Part shown: positions 1 to 8,056 of the stretch, piece by piece
How the letters are laid out: every line of letters starts with the position of its first letter
How positions within the stretch are numbered: the first letter of the stretch is position 1
Assembly (NCBI RefSeq): GCF_042650605.1
Contig: NZ_JBHSBN010000065.1
Coordinates: 1-9,891, forward strand
Direction: 5' to 3'
Source: Micromonospora_J zhanjiangensis
GTDB taxonomy: Bacteria; Actinomycetota; Actinomycetes; Mycobacteriales; Micromonosporaceae
Length of the DNA: 9,891 nucleotides
Position numbers and translations under genes: made by a program
The notes under the pieces: generated by a model
The model's input: only the letters and a program-made list of their open reading frames with translations
Databases searched by the model: none
Told to the model about the DNA's origin: nothing

Positions 1-127
1 ATCGCCGCTTCGGTCGTCCGCCCTGATCACCCGGGGTGCTGGGTAGTGTCACGATGATCCTCTTCCTGTCTCCCGGCAAGCCTAACGCTCCGGGAACGGC
101 TGCCTCATCTCAGCCTGACAGACAGGG

Positions 128-836
128 CTCTACATTCAAGGCCGCGGAGCCCTCAAGCGTGAGCTGGTCGCCTGCCTACGCACCGGCCGGGCACTGCGCA
201 AGCCCCGGCAACGGTCCCGGAACAAGCCGCAGGGCCACGTCACCGCCGATGTCGTGCTCAGTGAACGACCCGCCGAGGCCGCCGATCGTGCGGTCCCTGG
301 GCACTGGGAGGGCGATCTGATCATCGGTTTGAACCGGTCGGCGATCGGCACCGTCGTGGAGCGCAGCAGCCGCTACACACTCCTGGTCCGCTTGCCCCGC
401 CTTGAGAGCTATGGAACCATCCCGCCCGTCAAGAACGGGCCCGCCCTCGGCGGCTACGGCGCCATCGCGATGAAAGACGCCCTCACCACGACGATGACGA
501 CGATGCCGGCCGAGCTGTTACGGTCGCTGACCTGGGACCGCGGCAAGGAGCTATCCGCACACGCCCAGTTCAAGATCGAAACTGGTATGGCGGCCTACTT
601 CGCCGACCCCCACTCGCCGTGGCAGCGCGGCACGAACGAGAACACCAACGGCCTGCTTGCGCCAGTGCTTCCCCAAGGGCACAGACCTGTCCCGCTGGAA
701 CCTCGAAGACCTCCTCGCCGTCCAGGCCGCCACCAACAGCAGACCCCGCAAAGTCCTCGACTGGAAGACACCCGCCGAAACCCTCGACGAGCAGCTACGG
801 TTGCTACAAGCAGCCAATGTTGCAACGACCGGTTGA
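128..836 (+). pseudogene. IS30-family transposase remnant, 5' truncated and frameshifted
   Basis: This is the C-terminal two thirds of an IS30-type DDE transposase, which in intact form cuts and joins transposon ends. Seen: from about 128 the frame reads LYIQGRGALKRELVACLRTG, then PGHWEGDLIIG (about 296-328, first catalytic Asp), LTWDRGKE (about 529-552, second Asp) and SPWQRGTNENTNG (about 614-652, catalytic Glu). Right after NGLL, near 657, one extra T (CTTGCG where CTGCGC is expected) shifts the frame. The downstream frame resumes family sequence (RQCFPKGTDLSRWN, then RPRKVLDWKTPAE) and ends in VATTG and TGA at 834-836. Upstream of 128 the N-terminal helix-turn-helix part is not recognisable, and an in-frame TGA sits at 116-118. 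I infer an inactive relic. The family assignment is firm; the left boundary is not. Confidence 0.88.
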
Positions 837-837
837 A

Positions 838-916
838 CCCAGGCAATTTCGCAGCCGCAAGTTCGTGCGCGCGCTGCACCAGCAGAACATGATCGGGCCG
901 AGTCGGCGCTGCGCCC
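838..916 (+). pseudogene. Short IS3-family transposase (orfB-like) scrap
   Basis: Immediately after the IS30 relic, about 60 bases translate as RQFRSRKFVRALHQQNMIG. This resembles the rve-domain stretch of IS3-type transposases (F-RSRKFVRAL followed by GSMGRVGA). After MIG the family continuation appears only with a frame change: CGAGTCGGCGCTGCG reads RVGAA, as if about eight bases had been lost. Nothing recognisable lies before or after. It is a fragment without function, abutting the IS30 stop with no spacer. The match is short and from memory of the family, so confidence is moderate. Confidence 0.5.
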
Positions 917-1227
917 ACCGCGTGCCGTGTACAGCGGTGCGGCCGTCCGGCGGAGCGGAACATGGTCGCCGAGGTGTGCGGCTAGGGACCAGTCATGTCG
1001 AGAGCGGGCCGCCTGAGTGCGAGAAGGATTCCGGGTTCGGGCAGTCGGCCGCTTACGCCACTAACTGACAAGAATCGCCGTGCCGCGAAGAGTCGGGCTC
1101 TGGACGATACTGCGGCACCGCACCCAGCCCTGGCTCAGCACATTGGATCCCGGATACACCCAGAAGGTCAGTTACGACCGTCGGTTGATCCATTTCCTGA
1201 TGCGCGAACGGCACCTAGAGTGGTGCA
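917..1227. other. Gene-free stretch between IS debris and the operon
   Basis: No convincing gene lies here. Short open frames exist on both strands but lack family-like sequence and good ribosome binding sites. The stretch probably holds decayed mobile-element sequence in its first part and the upstream region of the DUF429 gene in its last part. The only regulatory signal I could pick out is the TAGAGT hexamer near the end. Confidence 0.5.
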
Positions 1228-1228
1228 G
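1216..1228 (+). promoter_or_regulatory. Possible -10 element for leaderless start of the operon
   Basis: TAGAGT at 1216-1221 fits the actinobacterial TAnnnT -10 pattern. It ends six bases before the GTG start codon at 1228, the distance expected if transcription begins at the start codon itself. No Shine-Dalgarno sequence is visible before this GTG, which also fits leaderless translation. No good -35 lies at 16-19 bases; a TTGATC at 1185-1190 is too far away (25 bases). This is an inference from spacing and one hexamer. Confidence 0.35.
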
Positions 1229-1983
1229 TGCTGACCCTCGGCGTCGACCTCGCAGCAGTCGACAAGCGTACGGCGATGGCCGTGGTCGAATGGCTGCCGG
1301 GCCGCGCGGTCGTGCGGGACTTGGTCGTTGACGTCAGCGACGCTCGCATAGTCGCGGCCAGCGAGCACGTCGACAAGGTCGGGCTGGACTGCCCGCTCGG
1401 CTGGCCGGAGCTCTTCGTCGCGCTCGTGCAGGCCCACCGAGGTGGCAACGTCGCTGTTGCCGATAGCGACGGCGCTCGGTGGCGGCGTCGCCTGGCCTAT
1501 CGATTGACCGATGAGGTGGTCCGCGAGGAGACCGGGATCATCCCGCTGAGTGTGGCGGCGGATCGCATCGCGCACGCTGCCTTCCGTGGCGCAGGGCTGC
1601 TGGCAATGCTCGCAGCCGCCGGGCACGACGTCGACCGTTGCGGCGGTGGGAGCGTCGTGGAGGTGTACCCGGCGGCGGCCCTGTACCGCTGGGGACTGGT
1701 GTACCGCGGTTACAAGAGCCGGGGACAGCACGTGCAGCACGCCGAGTTGGTGACCGCGCTTCGGGAGGCCGCAGCTTGGCTGGAGTTGGGTGCCTTCGAC
1801 GGGCTGTGTCGGCGCAGCCATGATGCATTCGACTCGGTGATCGCGGCCTTGAACGCCCGCGCCGCGGCGATCGGCAAGGCAGTCCGGCCGAGCGACGAGC
1901 AGCGGACGGTCGCACGTGTCGAGGGTTGGATCGCTCTGCCCACCGGTCCGCTCAGCGATCTGATCCATGGCGCGGACGAATGA
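1228..1983 (+). CDS. DUF429 family protein (predicted RNase H-fold nuclease)
   Basis: A 251-residue protein of the DUF429 family, which comparative studies predict to adopt an RNase H-like fold and act as a nuclease; its substrate is unknown. Seen: an N-terminal GVDLAA with Asp7 (typical first acidic position), VGLDCPLGWP at 51-60 with Asp54, RLTD at 92-95, EVYPAAALYRWG at 145-156, an acidic DAFDSVIAAL at 199-208 and EGWIALP at 232-238. These occur in the family order and the length is normal, so the gene looks intact. The GTG start is chosen because the family begins almost directly at GVDxA. It is the first gene of the operon, ending 13 bases before the DUF6361 start. Whether it belongs functionally with the downstream genes or is only cotranscribed cannot be told here. 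Confidence 0.85.
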   Translation: MLTLGVDLAAVDKRTAMAVVEWLPGRAVVRDLVVDVSDARIVAASEHVDKVGLDCPLGWPELFVALVQAHRGGNVAVADSDGARWRRRLAYRLTDEVVREETGIIPLSVAADRIAHAAFRGAGLLAMLAAAGHDVDRCGGGSVVEVYPAAALYRWGLVYRGYKSRGQHVQHAELVTALREAAAWLELGAFDGLCRRSHDAFDSVIAALNARAAAIGKAVRPSDEQRTVARVEGWIALPTGPLSDLIHGADE

Positions 1984-1984
1984 G

Positions 1985-1990
1985 CGGAGG
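1985..1990 (+). promoter_or_regulatory. Ribosome binding site deciding the DUF6361 start
   Basis: CGGAGG lies six bases before ATG at 1997, an ideal spacing. It favours this start over the in-frame ATG at 1967, which would overlap the DUF429 gene and has no comparable site. Confidence 0.75.
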
Positions 1991-1996
1991 GTGTTG

Positions 1997-3226
1997 ATGG
2001 CCTCGGGATTGAGTTGGCTGGACAGTTCCCGCGATGACCAGAATCGGATGCGTGAGCTGCTCAAGTTGTTCAGCGACGCGGAGAGCCGGGACGAGTTGGG
2101 CGTCGGCCAGGTCCGCGACGCGTTCAGTGACCTGCTGTTTCCCGGGACCTCGGTGCTGCAGACCCGGGCGCGGTACCTGCTGATCGTGCCGTGGTGTTAT
2201 CAGGAGGCGCAGCGGCGTGGGCTGCGCGGTGAGCGCCTCGCCGCGCAGGTTGACGGCAACGAGCGGAAGGTGATCGCTGCGCTGCTACGCGGGGACGACA
2301 CCGAGGGTGTGATCGGCCGGCGGGCCGGCGTCGGTGTGCGAACCCTGCCGTCGGCCATCTACGCGGCGGCGCTCCTGCGGTACGGCATCCGCACCGGTGA
2401 CGACGACACCCCGGGCCGACGGGTGGCGTCCGGTTTGTTCGAGGCCGATGAGCTGGCCGACCAGTCGAGCAGTGCCTGGCAGCCGACGCTGCCAGGGGCA
2501 CCGGCGAACTTCCCGAATGAGGTCGACGGCGGGCTGAGGTTGTATCCGCAGGAGGCCCGCTGGCTGCGGGAGAGGCTTCTTGCCGCAGCGCCGGACACGC
2601 TGTTGGCGTACCTGCTCCAACCCGAGCTTCGGCCGGTTACCGACGGCCAAGCGCCGTGGGAGCCGGCGGCGCTCGCCGCGCCGGAGCCGGTCGGTTCGCT
2701 GGTCCGGGACGCGCAGCGGTTCTCGCTGGCGATGCATGGCGCGGCGTTGCTGTACAACCTGCTCGTGGCCGAGCGGTACGAGCAAGCTGGTCTGACGGAG
2801 CACGAGAACCCGACGGACGTGTACCGCGACGCCCTGCGGAAGTGGAGTGATCGGATATCAGTCTTGCCCGGCCTCAAGGGCTGGGAGCGGTCGAGGATGT
2901 GGAGCCGGTTGATCCAGCAGAACCCGCGAATCGCCACGAACGCAGCAGCGCGCCGGTTCATCGAGCAGTGGCTCGACGCGGTGACCAGCGGAGCCGCCGG
3001 TGACGCGGCCACCGACGCAGGCTTGCGAGCTCTCGTAGCCGAGCGGGAACGCTTAGTGAAGAAAGGCCAGTCGCGGTTGGTCAACGACAAGCTGCTTCGC
3101 ACATGGAGTGGCGCGTCGGGCAGCCGGCAACTGGTGTTCCGGTGGCCGCAGGTACGCCGGATCCTCGCCGACATTCACGACGGCTGCGCCGCCGACCTGC
3201 CGGAGGCTGCCGGTGCTCGCGCCTGA
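1997..3226 (+). CDS. DUF6361 family protein
   Basis: A 409-residue protein matching the DUF6361 family, whose biochemical role is unknown. Seen: the N-terminal GLSWLDSS, ESRDELG at 29-35, then FPGTSVLQTRARY at 48-60 followed by LLIVPWCY, and LPSAIYAAALLRYGI at 117-131. Later stretches such as QRFSLAMHGAALLYNLL look helical. There is no signal peptide, convincing membrane span or known catalytic motif. The start at 1997 is set by a GGAGG site six bases upstream and by the family's usual beginning; an in-frame ATG at 1967 is the alternative. Its 3' end overlaps the PLD gene by 14 bases. Coupling to a PLD-fold protein and a helicase suggests a subunit or adaptor of the same complex; that role is inference. 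Confidence 0.85.
   Translation: MASGLSWLDSSRDDQNRMRELLKLFSDAESRDELGVGQVRDAFSDLLFPGTSVLQTRARYLLIVPWCYQEAQRRGLRGERLAAQVDGNERKVIAALLRGDDTEGVIGRRAGVGVRTLPSAIYAAALLRYGIRTGDDDTPGRRVASGLFEADELADQSSSAWQPTLPGAPANFPNEVDGGLRLYPQEARWLRERLLAAAPDTLLAYLLQPELRPVTDGQAPWEPAALAAPEPVGSLVRDAQRFSLAMHGAALLYNLLVAERYEQAGLTEHENPTDVYRDALRKWSDRISVLPGLKGWERSRMWSRLIQQNPRIATNAAARRFIEQWLDAVTSGAAGDAATDAGLRALVAERERLVKKGQSRLVNDKLLRTWSGASGSRQLVFRWPQVRRILADIHDGCAADLPEAAGARA
3202..3206 (+). promoter_or_regulatory. Ribosome binding site inside the DUF6361 3' end, for the PLD gene
   Basis: GGAGG sits six bases before GTG at 3213, within the last codons of the DUF6361 gene. It supports initiation at this GTG rather than at the in-frame ATG at 3108, which would give a much longer overlap. 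Confidence 0.7.
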
Positions 3227-4964
3227 CTCCCGCGCCCTGCTGCTCGACGCGCTGCGCCCACCAGCGGGCGCGCGGCTCTCCCGGGCCGTGGCGTTGACGT
3301 TCACCCTGGACCTGGAAAGCCTGCTGGTCGCCCCGCTGGCGTTCGCCGCGCACGGTATGCGGGAGTCGACAGACCCGATCACGGTGATGGAGGGCGTGCG
3401 GCATTGCGCCGACCGCATCGACGTGTTCTGCCAAGCGGGGCAGATCACCGTCCCTCCGACGCAGTCCGCGCTGCTGGCGTTCGTCGAGCCCATGGTGCAC
3501 CAGGTACGCCGGCCCAAGCCCGGGCACCTGTTCCACCCGAAGGTGTGGGCGCTGCGCTTCCACGACGAGACAACCGGCGAGACGTCCCTGCGGCTGCTGG
3601 TGCTCAGCCGGAACCTGACCAAGGATCGCAGCTGGGACGTGTGCCTGCGCCTGGACGGTGTTATCGGCGTGCGACCGAAGGCGGACAACCGGCCGCTGTC
3701 TGGTCTCTTGCGGCATGCGGTGCGGCTGGCGGTCGCGCCATTACCGCCGGACCGGCAGGCGGCGATCGAGGCGCTGGCCGAGGACCTGCGCCGGGCCCAG
3801 TGGGAACTCCCCGACAGAGCTCGGGAGATGAGCTTCCACGCGCTGGGCGTGCCCGGCGCTCGCCTGCCGCATTTCGAGGGCACGCGTCACCTCGTCATCT
3901 CGCCGTTCTGCACGCCGGGCGGGCTGGACCGGTGCGCGCCGAGCGGTCAGTTGGCCCTGGTGAGCCGGCAGGAGACGCTGGACTGCCTACCTGAGGAGAC
4001 GGTGGTGGGGTCGGAGGCGTTCGTGGTCAGCGCCTTGGCCGGTCTGCCCGCCGAGGGGGCGCCGTCGGGCCAGGAGGTGCTGCACGGGCTGCACGCGAAG
4101 GTATACGTGGTGGAGAAGGGCCACCAGGCACGGGTCCTGCTCGGCTCCGCGAACGCCACCGAGGCGGCGTACGGCGGGAACGTCGAACTCTTGGTGGAAC
4201 TGGTCGGCAGCCGCGCCCAGTGGGGCATCAACGCCGTCCTCGGGCCGGAAGCAGGTTTACGCGGGATCCTCGATCCCTACGACCGCCACGATGCCACCGA
4301 GTCGGAGCCGGAGGCGACCATGCTGCGGGACCTGATCCGCGACATCGCGGCCATCCCACTGTCGGCCACCGTCACCACTGAGGCCGACACCTACGGCATC
4401 CAGCTCACCTCCCAGGAGGACCTGCCCGATCTGCCGGACGTGCGGATCACCGCGCAGGTGCACACCCGTCGCGGTGAGGCGGTGCCGCTGGCCGCAGGAC
4501 AGCCGGTGGCTGCTGTGTTCACCGGGCTTGCGCTGGCCGACATCACCCCGTTCATCGTCATCACCGCCGAGGACACCACCGGCCGAGAGCAGACCGTCGT
4601 CCTCGCCACCCTGATCGGCGACCCCGCGCATCGGCTCGATCACGTCCTCGCCCAGCAGATCGACACCCCGGAGAAATTCCTGCGGTTTCTGCTGCTGATC
4701 CTCGGCCTCGGCACCGAGGCTGCCGCCGCTGTAGGGGACGATGCCGGCGGATCGGGTGCCTGGCGCGCCGGCGGGACCGGAATCCTTGAGCTACTGCTCA
4801 ACGCTCTCGTCGACCGTCCGGAGCAGCTCGATGACCTGGCCCGGCTGGTGGCCCGCATCGAAGCCAGCGGTGACAGCAACCGGCTGCTGCCACCGGGCTT
4901 TCCCGAGCTGTGGCGGGTCATCACAGCGGCACGCAAGACGACGACAGAGGCGGTGCGCGCGTGA
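3213..4964 (+). CDS. Phospholipase D-fold protein, candidate nuclease
   Basis: A 583-residue protein with two PLD-type half-sites. Seen: LFHPKVWALRF (His108, Lys110), then LSRNLT (Ser132, Asn134); and LHAKVYVVE (His294, Lys296), then LLGSANAT (Gly311, Ser312, Asn314). In this superfamily two HxK motifs build one phosphodiesterase site through a phospho-histidine intermediate, and members near helicases are usually nucleases rather than lipases. The Asp of classical HxKxxxxD is absent from both motifs: Arg stands in the first and Glu in the second. No signal peptide is seen, which argues for a cytoplasmic nucleic-acid substrate. Roughly residues 350-583 have no domain I recognise. The GTG start is preferred for its GGAGG site, and the gene ends in a GTGA overlap with the helicase. 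PLD fold is confident; nuclease activity is inferred. Confidence 0.85.
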   Translation: MLAPDSRALLLDALRPPAGARLSRAVALTFTLDLESLLVAPLAFAAHGMRESTDPITVMEGVRHCADRIDVFCQAGQITVPPTQSALLAFVEPMVHQVRRPKPGHLFHPKVWALRFHDETTGETSLRLLVLSRNLTKDRSWDVCLRLDGVIGVRPKADNRPLSGLLRHAVRLAVAPLPPDRQAAIEALAEDLRRAQWELPDRAREMSFHALGVPGARLPHFEGTRHLVISPFCTPGGLDRCAPSGQLALVSRQETLDCLPEETVVGSEAFVVSALAGLPAEGAPSGQEVLHGLHAKVYVVEKGHQARVLLGSANATEAAYGGNVELLVELVGSRAQWGINAVLGPEAGLRGILDPYDRHDATESEPEATMLRDLIRDIAAIPLSATVTTEADTYGIQLTSQEDLPDLPDVRITAQVHTRRGEAVPLAAGQPVAAVFTGLALADITPFIVITAEDTTGREQTVVLATLIGDPAHRLDHVLAQQIDTPEKFLRFLLLILGLGTEAAAAVGDDAGGSGAWRAGGTGILELLLNALVDRPEQLDDLARLVARIEASGDSNRLLPPGFPELWRVITAARKTTTEAVRA

Positions 4965-7900
4965 AGCGGTACGACGCCGGACCGGTCATGGCCGGCTTGA
5001 AAGACTTCCAACGCGCCACCGTCGCGCATGTCATCGACCGGTACTTCGGCACCGATCGAACCCGCCGGTTCCTGGTCGCCGACGAAACCGGGCTCGGCAA
5101 GAGTGTCGTCGCGCGTGGCGTCATCGCGCAGACCCTGCAGCGATTGCAGGACGACGACAGCGTGGACCGGGTCGACGTCATCTACGTCTGCTCCAACCAG
5201 GACGTCGCCCGGCAGAATATCGCCCGGCTCCGGGTCACCCCCGACGAAACCGTCACGCTGTCCAGCCGGCTCACCCTGCTCGCCAAGCACGCCCATCAGC
5301 TCAACGCCGCGACCGCCACCGCCGGAAAGCCGATCAACCTGGTGGCGTTCACCCCGGGCACCTCGTTCGACCAGGGGTGGCGCACCGGTACGGCCGAGGA
5401 GCGAGCACTACTGTTCCTCATCCTCGAACAGGCCGGCTCATGGAACGGTTGGCGGACCAGAGCAGCGCAGCGGGCTTTACAGGCGACCGTCGGCAAGCCC
5501 GAACGGTTCAAGTGGCACTGCGACCGGCTACGGGAACAACTCGGTGGGAAGCTCGACCGCACCATTACCCGCGAGTTCCTGCGCCGTGCCCGTCAACGCG
5601 GTCTGCTCGGCGAGTTCGACGCGCTGCTCGACGGCATCGGCCGCCGCCCCGCCCTCCCCGACGCGCTACGCGAGAACGCCCGCACGCTCACCGGCGCCCT
5701 CAGGACCACGCTCGCGACCGCCGGCGTCGAGGTTCTCGAACCCGACCTGATCATCCTGGACGAATTCCAACGGTTCCGGGAGCTGCTCGACCCCCAGGGC
5801 GGTGAGGGCGCCGAACTCGCCCGACACCTGTTCGACTACCGGGCCGCCCGGGTGCTGCTGCTGTCGGCCACCCCGTACAAGCCGTTCACCTTCGCCGAGG
5901 AAACCACCGCCGGCGAGGACCACTACCGCGACTTCCGGCAGGTGCTGAGGTTCCTCAGCGACGACGAGTCCTGGCACGCCGACGTGACGAAGGCGTTCGA
6001 GGCGTACCGGGAAGCGCTGGTGCGCGGCGAGCCCTGTGGTGACCTCCGCGTCTGGCTGCGCGACCTGCTGCTGCGGGTCATGTGCCGCACGGAACGGCCT
6101 GCGCTGGTGCAGGACGGCATGCTGCGGGAGCACCTCACCGTGGCGGACAACCTCGACGCGCGCGACGTCCGCAGCTACGTCGCGATGCGCAAGATCGCAC
6201 ACGTCGTCGGCGCACCGATGACCGTGGAGTATTGGAAGTCCGCCCCGTACTTCCTCAACTTCCTCGACGGCTACCAGCTCGGTGACAAGGTCCGCGCCGC
6301 GCTCGACGGCCAGCCGCACCCCGAGGTGTCCGCGTTGCTGGCCTCCGCCCAGCTGCTCGACGCCGACGCGATTAACCGACGGGCACCGGTCGATCTCGGC
6401 AACGGCAGGCTCCGGCAGCTCGCCGCCGACACCGTCGACCAGGGCTGGTGGCGGCTGCTGTGGCTGCCCCCGTCCATGCCCTACCACGCGCTCGGCGAGC
6501 CGTTCGCCACCGCGGCGCGGGACGGCATCACCAAGCGGCTGCTGTTCTCGTCATGGAATGCGACACCCACCGCCGTGGCCGGGCTGCTCAGCTACGAAGC
6601 CGAACGGCGACTCGGCCGCGTTGGGGAACGGCATCGACACCTCGACTACCGAATGGAACACGGCCGACCGGCGGCGATGAGCGTCCTGGCGCTGTTCTGG
6701 CCCCATCCGGCCTTGGCCGCGCTGTGCGACCCGCTGGCTCTAGCCCGGCAACGGCCGGACGAGACCGCACCGCTCGACGTGGCCGAACGGGAGGTTCGGG
6801 AACGGCTATGCGCCCGCACATCTGCCGATACTGCGGCCACCGTCGCGAGCCCGGCCGAGCCATGGGAACTGCTCTTCCGGTGGCCCGGCGCCGACCCCGG
6901 CCTGGACGACGCCGCTGCCGCCCTGGGTACCTCCGCCGAAGATGACGGAACGGCTACCGGCCTGGACCGGCACGTGGAGCGAGCCCGCGAGCTTGCCAGC
7001 GACGCCCGTTACCCGGCAGCAGAGCATCTCGACGGTCTGCTCGGCAGCGTCGCGGAGATCGGCCTGCACGGGCCGGGCAACATCGCCTGGCGGGCACTGT
7101 CCCGGCTGATCGACCCCGACGATGCGGTCACACCCGCAGGGCACTGGCGCGCCGCGGCAGTCCTGGCGAACGGGCTGCGGTCCCTGTTCAACCGGCCTGA
7201 ATCCGCACAGCTGCTCGACAGCCTGTCGATGGGCCCGGTCTACTGGCAGGCGGTGCTGCGGTACTGCGCCGCCGGCGGTCTGCAGGCCGTCCTCGACGAA
7301 CACGTGCATACCCTGCGCAGCGGTGCCGCCGACGCCCGCCTCGACGACGAGGAACTCTGCCGGCTCGCCGATGAGGCGCGGCAGGCGATCGCCAGCCGAC
7401 CGTCGACGTACGAAGCCTTCGACCCAAGCCACCCTAACGAGCGGATCAAGCTGCCCGGCCGGTTCGCGCTGCGCTACGGCGGCCGCGGCGAGGAACAGTC
7501 CCAGGTCAACCGCAAGGAGACCGTACGTAGGGCCTTCAACAGCCCGTTCTGGCCGTTTATCGTCGCCACCACCAGCGCCGGCCAGGAAGGCATCGACTTC
7601 CACCAGTGGTGCTCCGCCGTCGTGCACTGGAATACCCCCGCCAACCCAGTCGACTTCGAGCAGCGTGAGGGCCGGGTGCACCGCTTCGGCGGGCACGCCG
7701 TGCGCCGCAACATAGCCGCCGCACATCGTGCACAGGCCCTGCGCTCCCCCGAGCCGGACGTGTGGAAGGCCCTGTACGACGCGGCACGAGCGGTTTCTGG
7801 GGAGCTGGGCGACTTCGCGCCGTACTGGGTGTTCCCCGGGCCGGCGAAGATCGAGCGGCACGTCCTGCCCTACCTGCTCAGCCGCGACCAGGCGAAACTC

Positions 7901-8056
7901 GACCGGCTCAAGTCGGACCTGGTGATGTACCGGCTGGCGTTCGGCCAACCGCGGCAGGAGGACCTGCTCAGCCTGCTCCGACAACGAGAATCCGGCGCGG
8001 CGGGCATACCCGACATCCTGGATTTGCGACCGGTCGCTGAAGGGAAGCGACAGTGA
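4961..8056 (+). CDS. Large SF2 helicase (SNF2/RapA-like)
   Basis: A 1031-residue ATP-dependent helicase or translocase. Seen: LKDFQRATVAHVI (13-25, Q-motif-like), Walker A DETGLGKS (41-48), VIYVCSN (73-79, motif Ia region), Walker B LDEFQRF with DEFQ at 267-270, SAT at 302-304 (motif III), LLFSSWNATP near 527-536 (start of the second RecA lobe), TTSAGQEGIDFH (870-881, motif V) and QREGRVHRFG (901-910, motif VI). All ATPase motifs are present, so it should be active. The roughly 340 residues between the LLFSSW strand and motif V, mostly helical-looking, far exceed a minimal lobe and probably contain an inserted domain. Start: GTG at 4961 sits in a GTGA overlap with the PLD stop, with AGAGG ten bases upstream; an in-frame GTG at 4910 or ATG at 4988 are less likely. 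It probably remodels or translocates on nucleic acid for the PLD protein; that pairing is inferred. Confidence 0.9.
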   Translation: MKRYDAGPVMAGLKDFQRATVAHVIDRYFGTDRTRRFLVADETGLGKSVVARGVIAQTLQRLQDDDSVDRVDVIYVCSNQDVARQNIARLRVTPDETVTLSSRLTLLAKHAHQLNAATATAGKPINLVAFTPGTSFDQGWRTGTAEERALLFLILEQAGSWNGWRTRAAQRALQATVGKPERFKWHCDRLREQLGGKLDRTITREFLRRARQRGLLGEFDALLDGIGRRPALPDALRENARTLTGALRTTLATAGVEVLEPDLIILDEFQRFRELLDPQGGEGAELARHLFDYRAARVLLLSATPYKPFTFAEETTAGEDHYRDFRQVLRFLSDDESWHADVTKAFEAYREALVRGEPCGDLRVWLRDLLLRVMCRTERPALVQDGMLREHLTVADNLDARDVRSYVAMRKIAHVVGAPMTVEYWKSAPYFLNFLDGYQLGDKVRAALDGQPHPEVSALLASAQLLDADAINRRAPVDLGNGRLRQLAADTVDQGWWRLLWLPPSMPYHALGEPFATAARDGITKRLLFSSWNATPTAVAGLLSYEAERRLGRVGERHRHLDYRMEHGRPAAMSVLALFWPHPALAALCDPLALARQRPDETAPLDVAEREVRERLCARTSADTAATVASPAEPWELLFRWPGADPGLDDAAAALGTSAEDDGTATGLDRHVERARELASDARYPAAEHLDGLLGSVAEIGLHGPGNIAWRALSRLIDPDDAVTPAGHWRAAAVLANGLRSLFNRPESAQLLDSLSMGPVYWQAVLRYCAAGGLQAVLDEHVHTLRSGAADARLDDEELCRLADEARQAIASRPSTYEAFDPSHPNERIKLPGRFALRYGGRGEEQSQVNRKETVRRAFNSPFWPFIVATTSAGQEGIDFHQWCSAVVHWNTPANPVDFEQREGRVHRFGGHAVRRNIAAAHRAQALRSPEPDVWKALYDAARAVSGELGDFAPYWVFPGPAKIERHVLPYLLSRDQAKLDRLKSDLVMYRLAFGQPRQEDLLSLLRQRESGAAGIPDILDLRPVAEGKRQ

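Noticed and set aside
1967..1996. Upstream ATG as start of the DUF6361 gene
   Set aside because: The ATG at 1997 has GGAGG at ideal spacing and fits the family's N-terminus; the earlier ATG overlaps the DUF429 gene.
1168..2064. 298-residue open frame on the minus strand
   Set aside because: It lies opposite the DUF429 gene, whose family motifs are clear. The minus-strand translation shows no family pattern and is a GC-rich shadow.
3053..3883. 276-residue minus-strand frame opposite the PLD gene
   Set aside because: Ser/Arg-rich shadow translation; the plus strand carries the HxK motif and good start signals.
4741..5805. 354-residue plus-strand frame across the PLD/helicase junction
   Set aside because: Arg/Pro-rich translation typical of an off-frame in high-GC DNA; it would conflict with Walker A in the helicase frame.
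6806..7984. 392-residue minus-strand frame
   Set aside because: Antisense to helicase motifs V and VI; no recognisable domain.
1997..8056. Assignment to DISARM or BREX
   Set aside because: PLD and helicase genes recall DISARM, but no DrmB/DUF1998 protein or methyltransferase is present, and no BREX PglZ/BrxC-type protein is seen.
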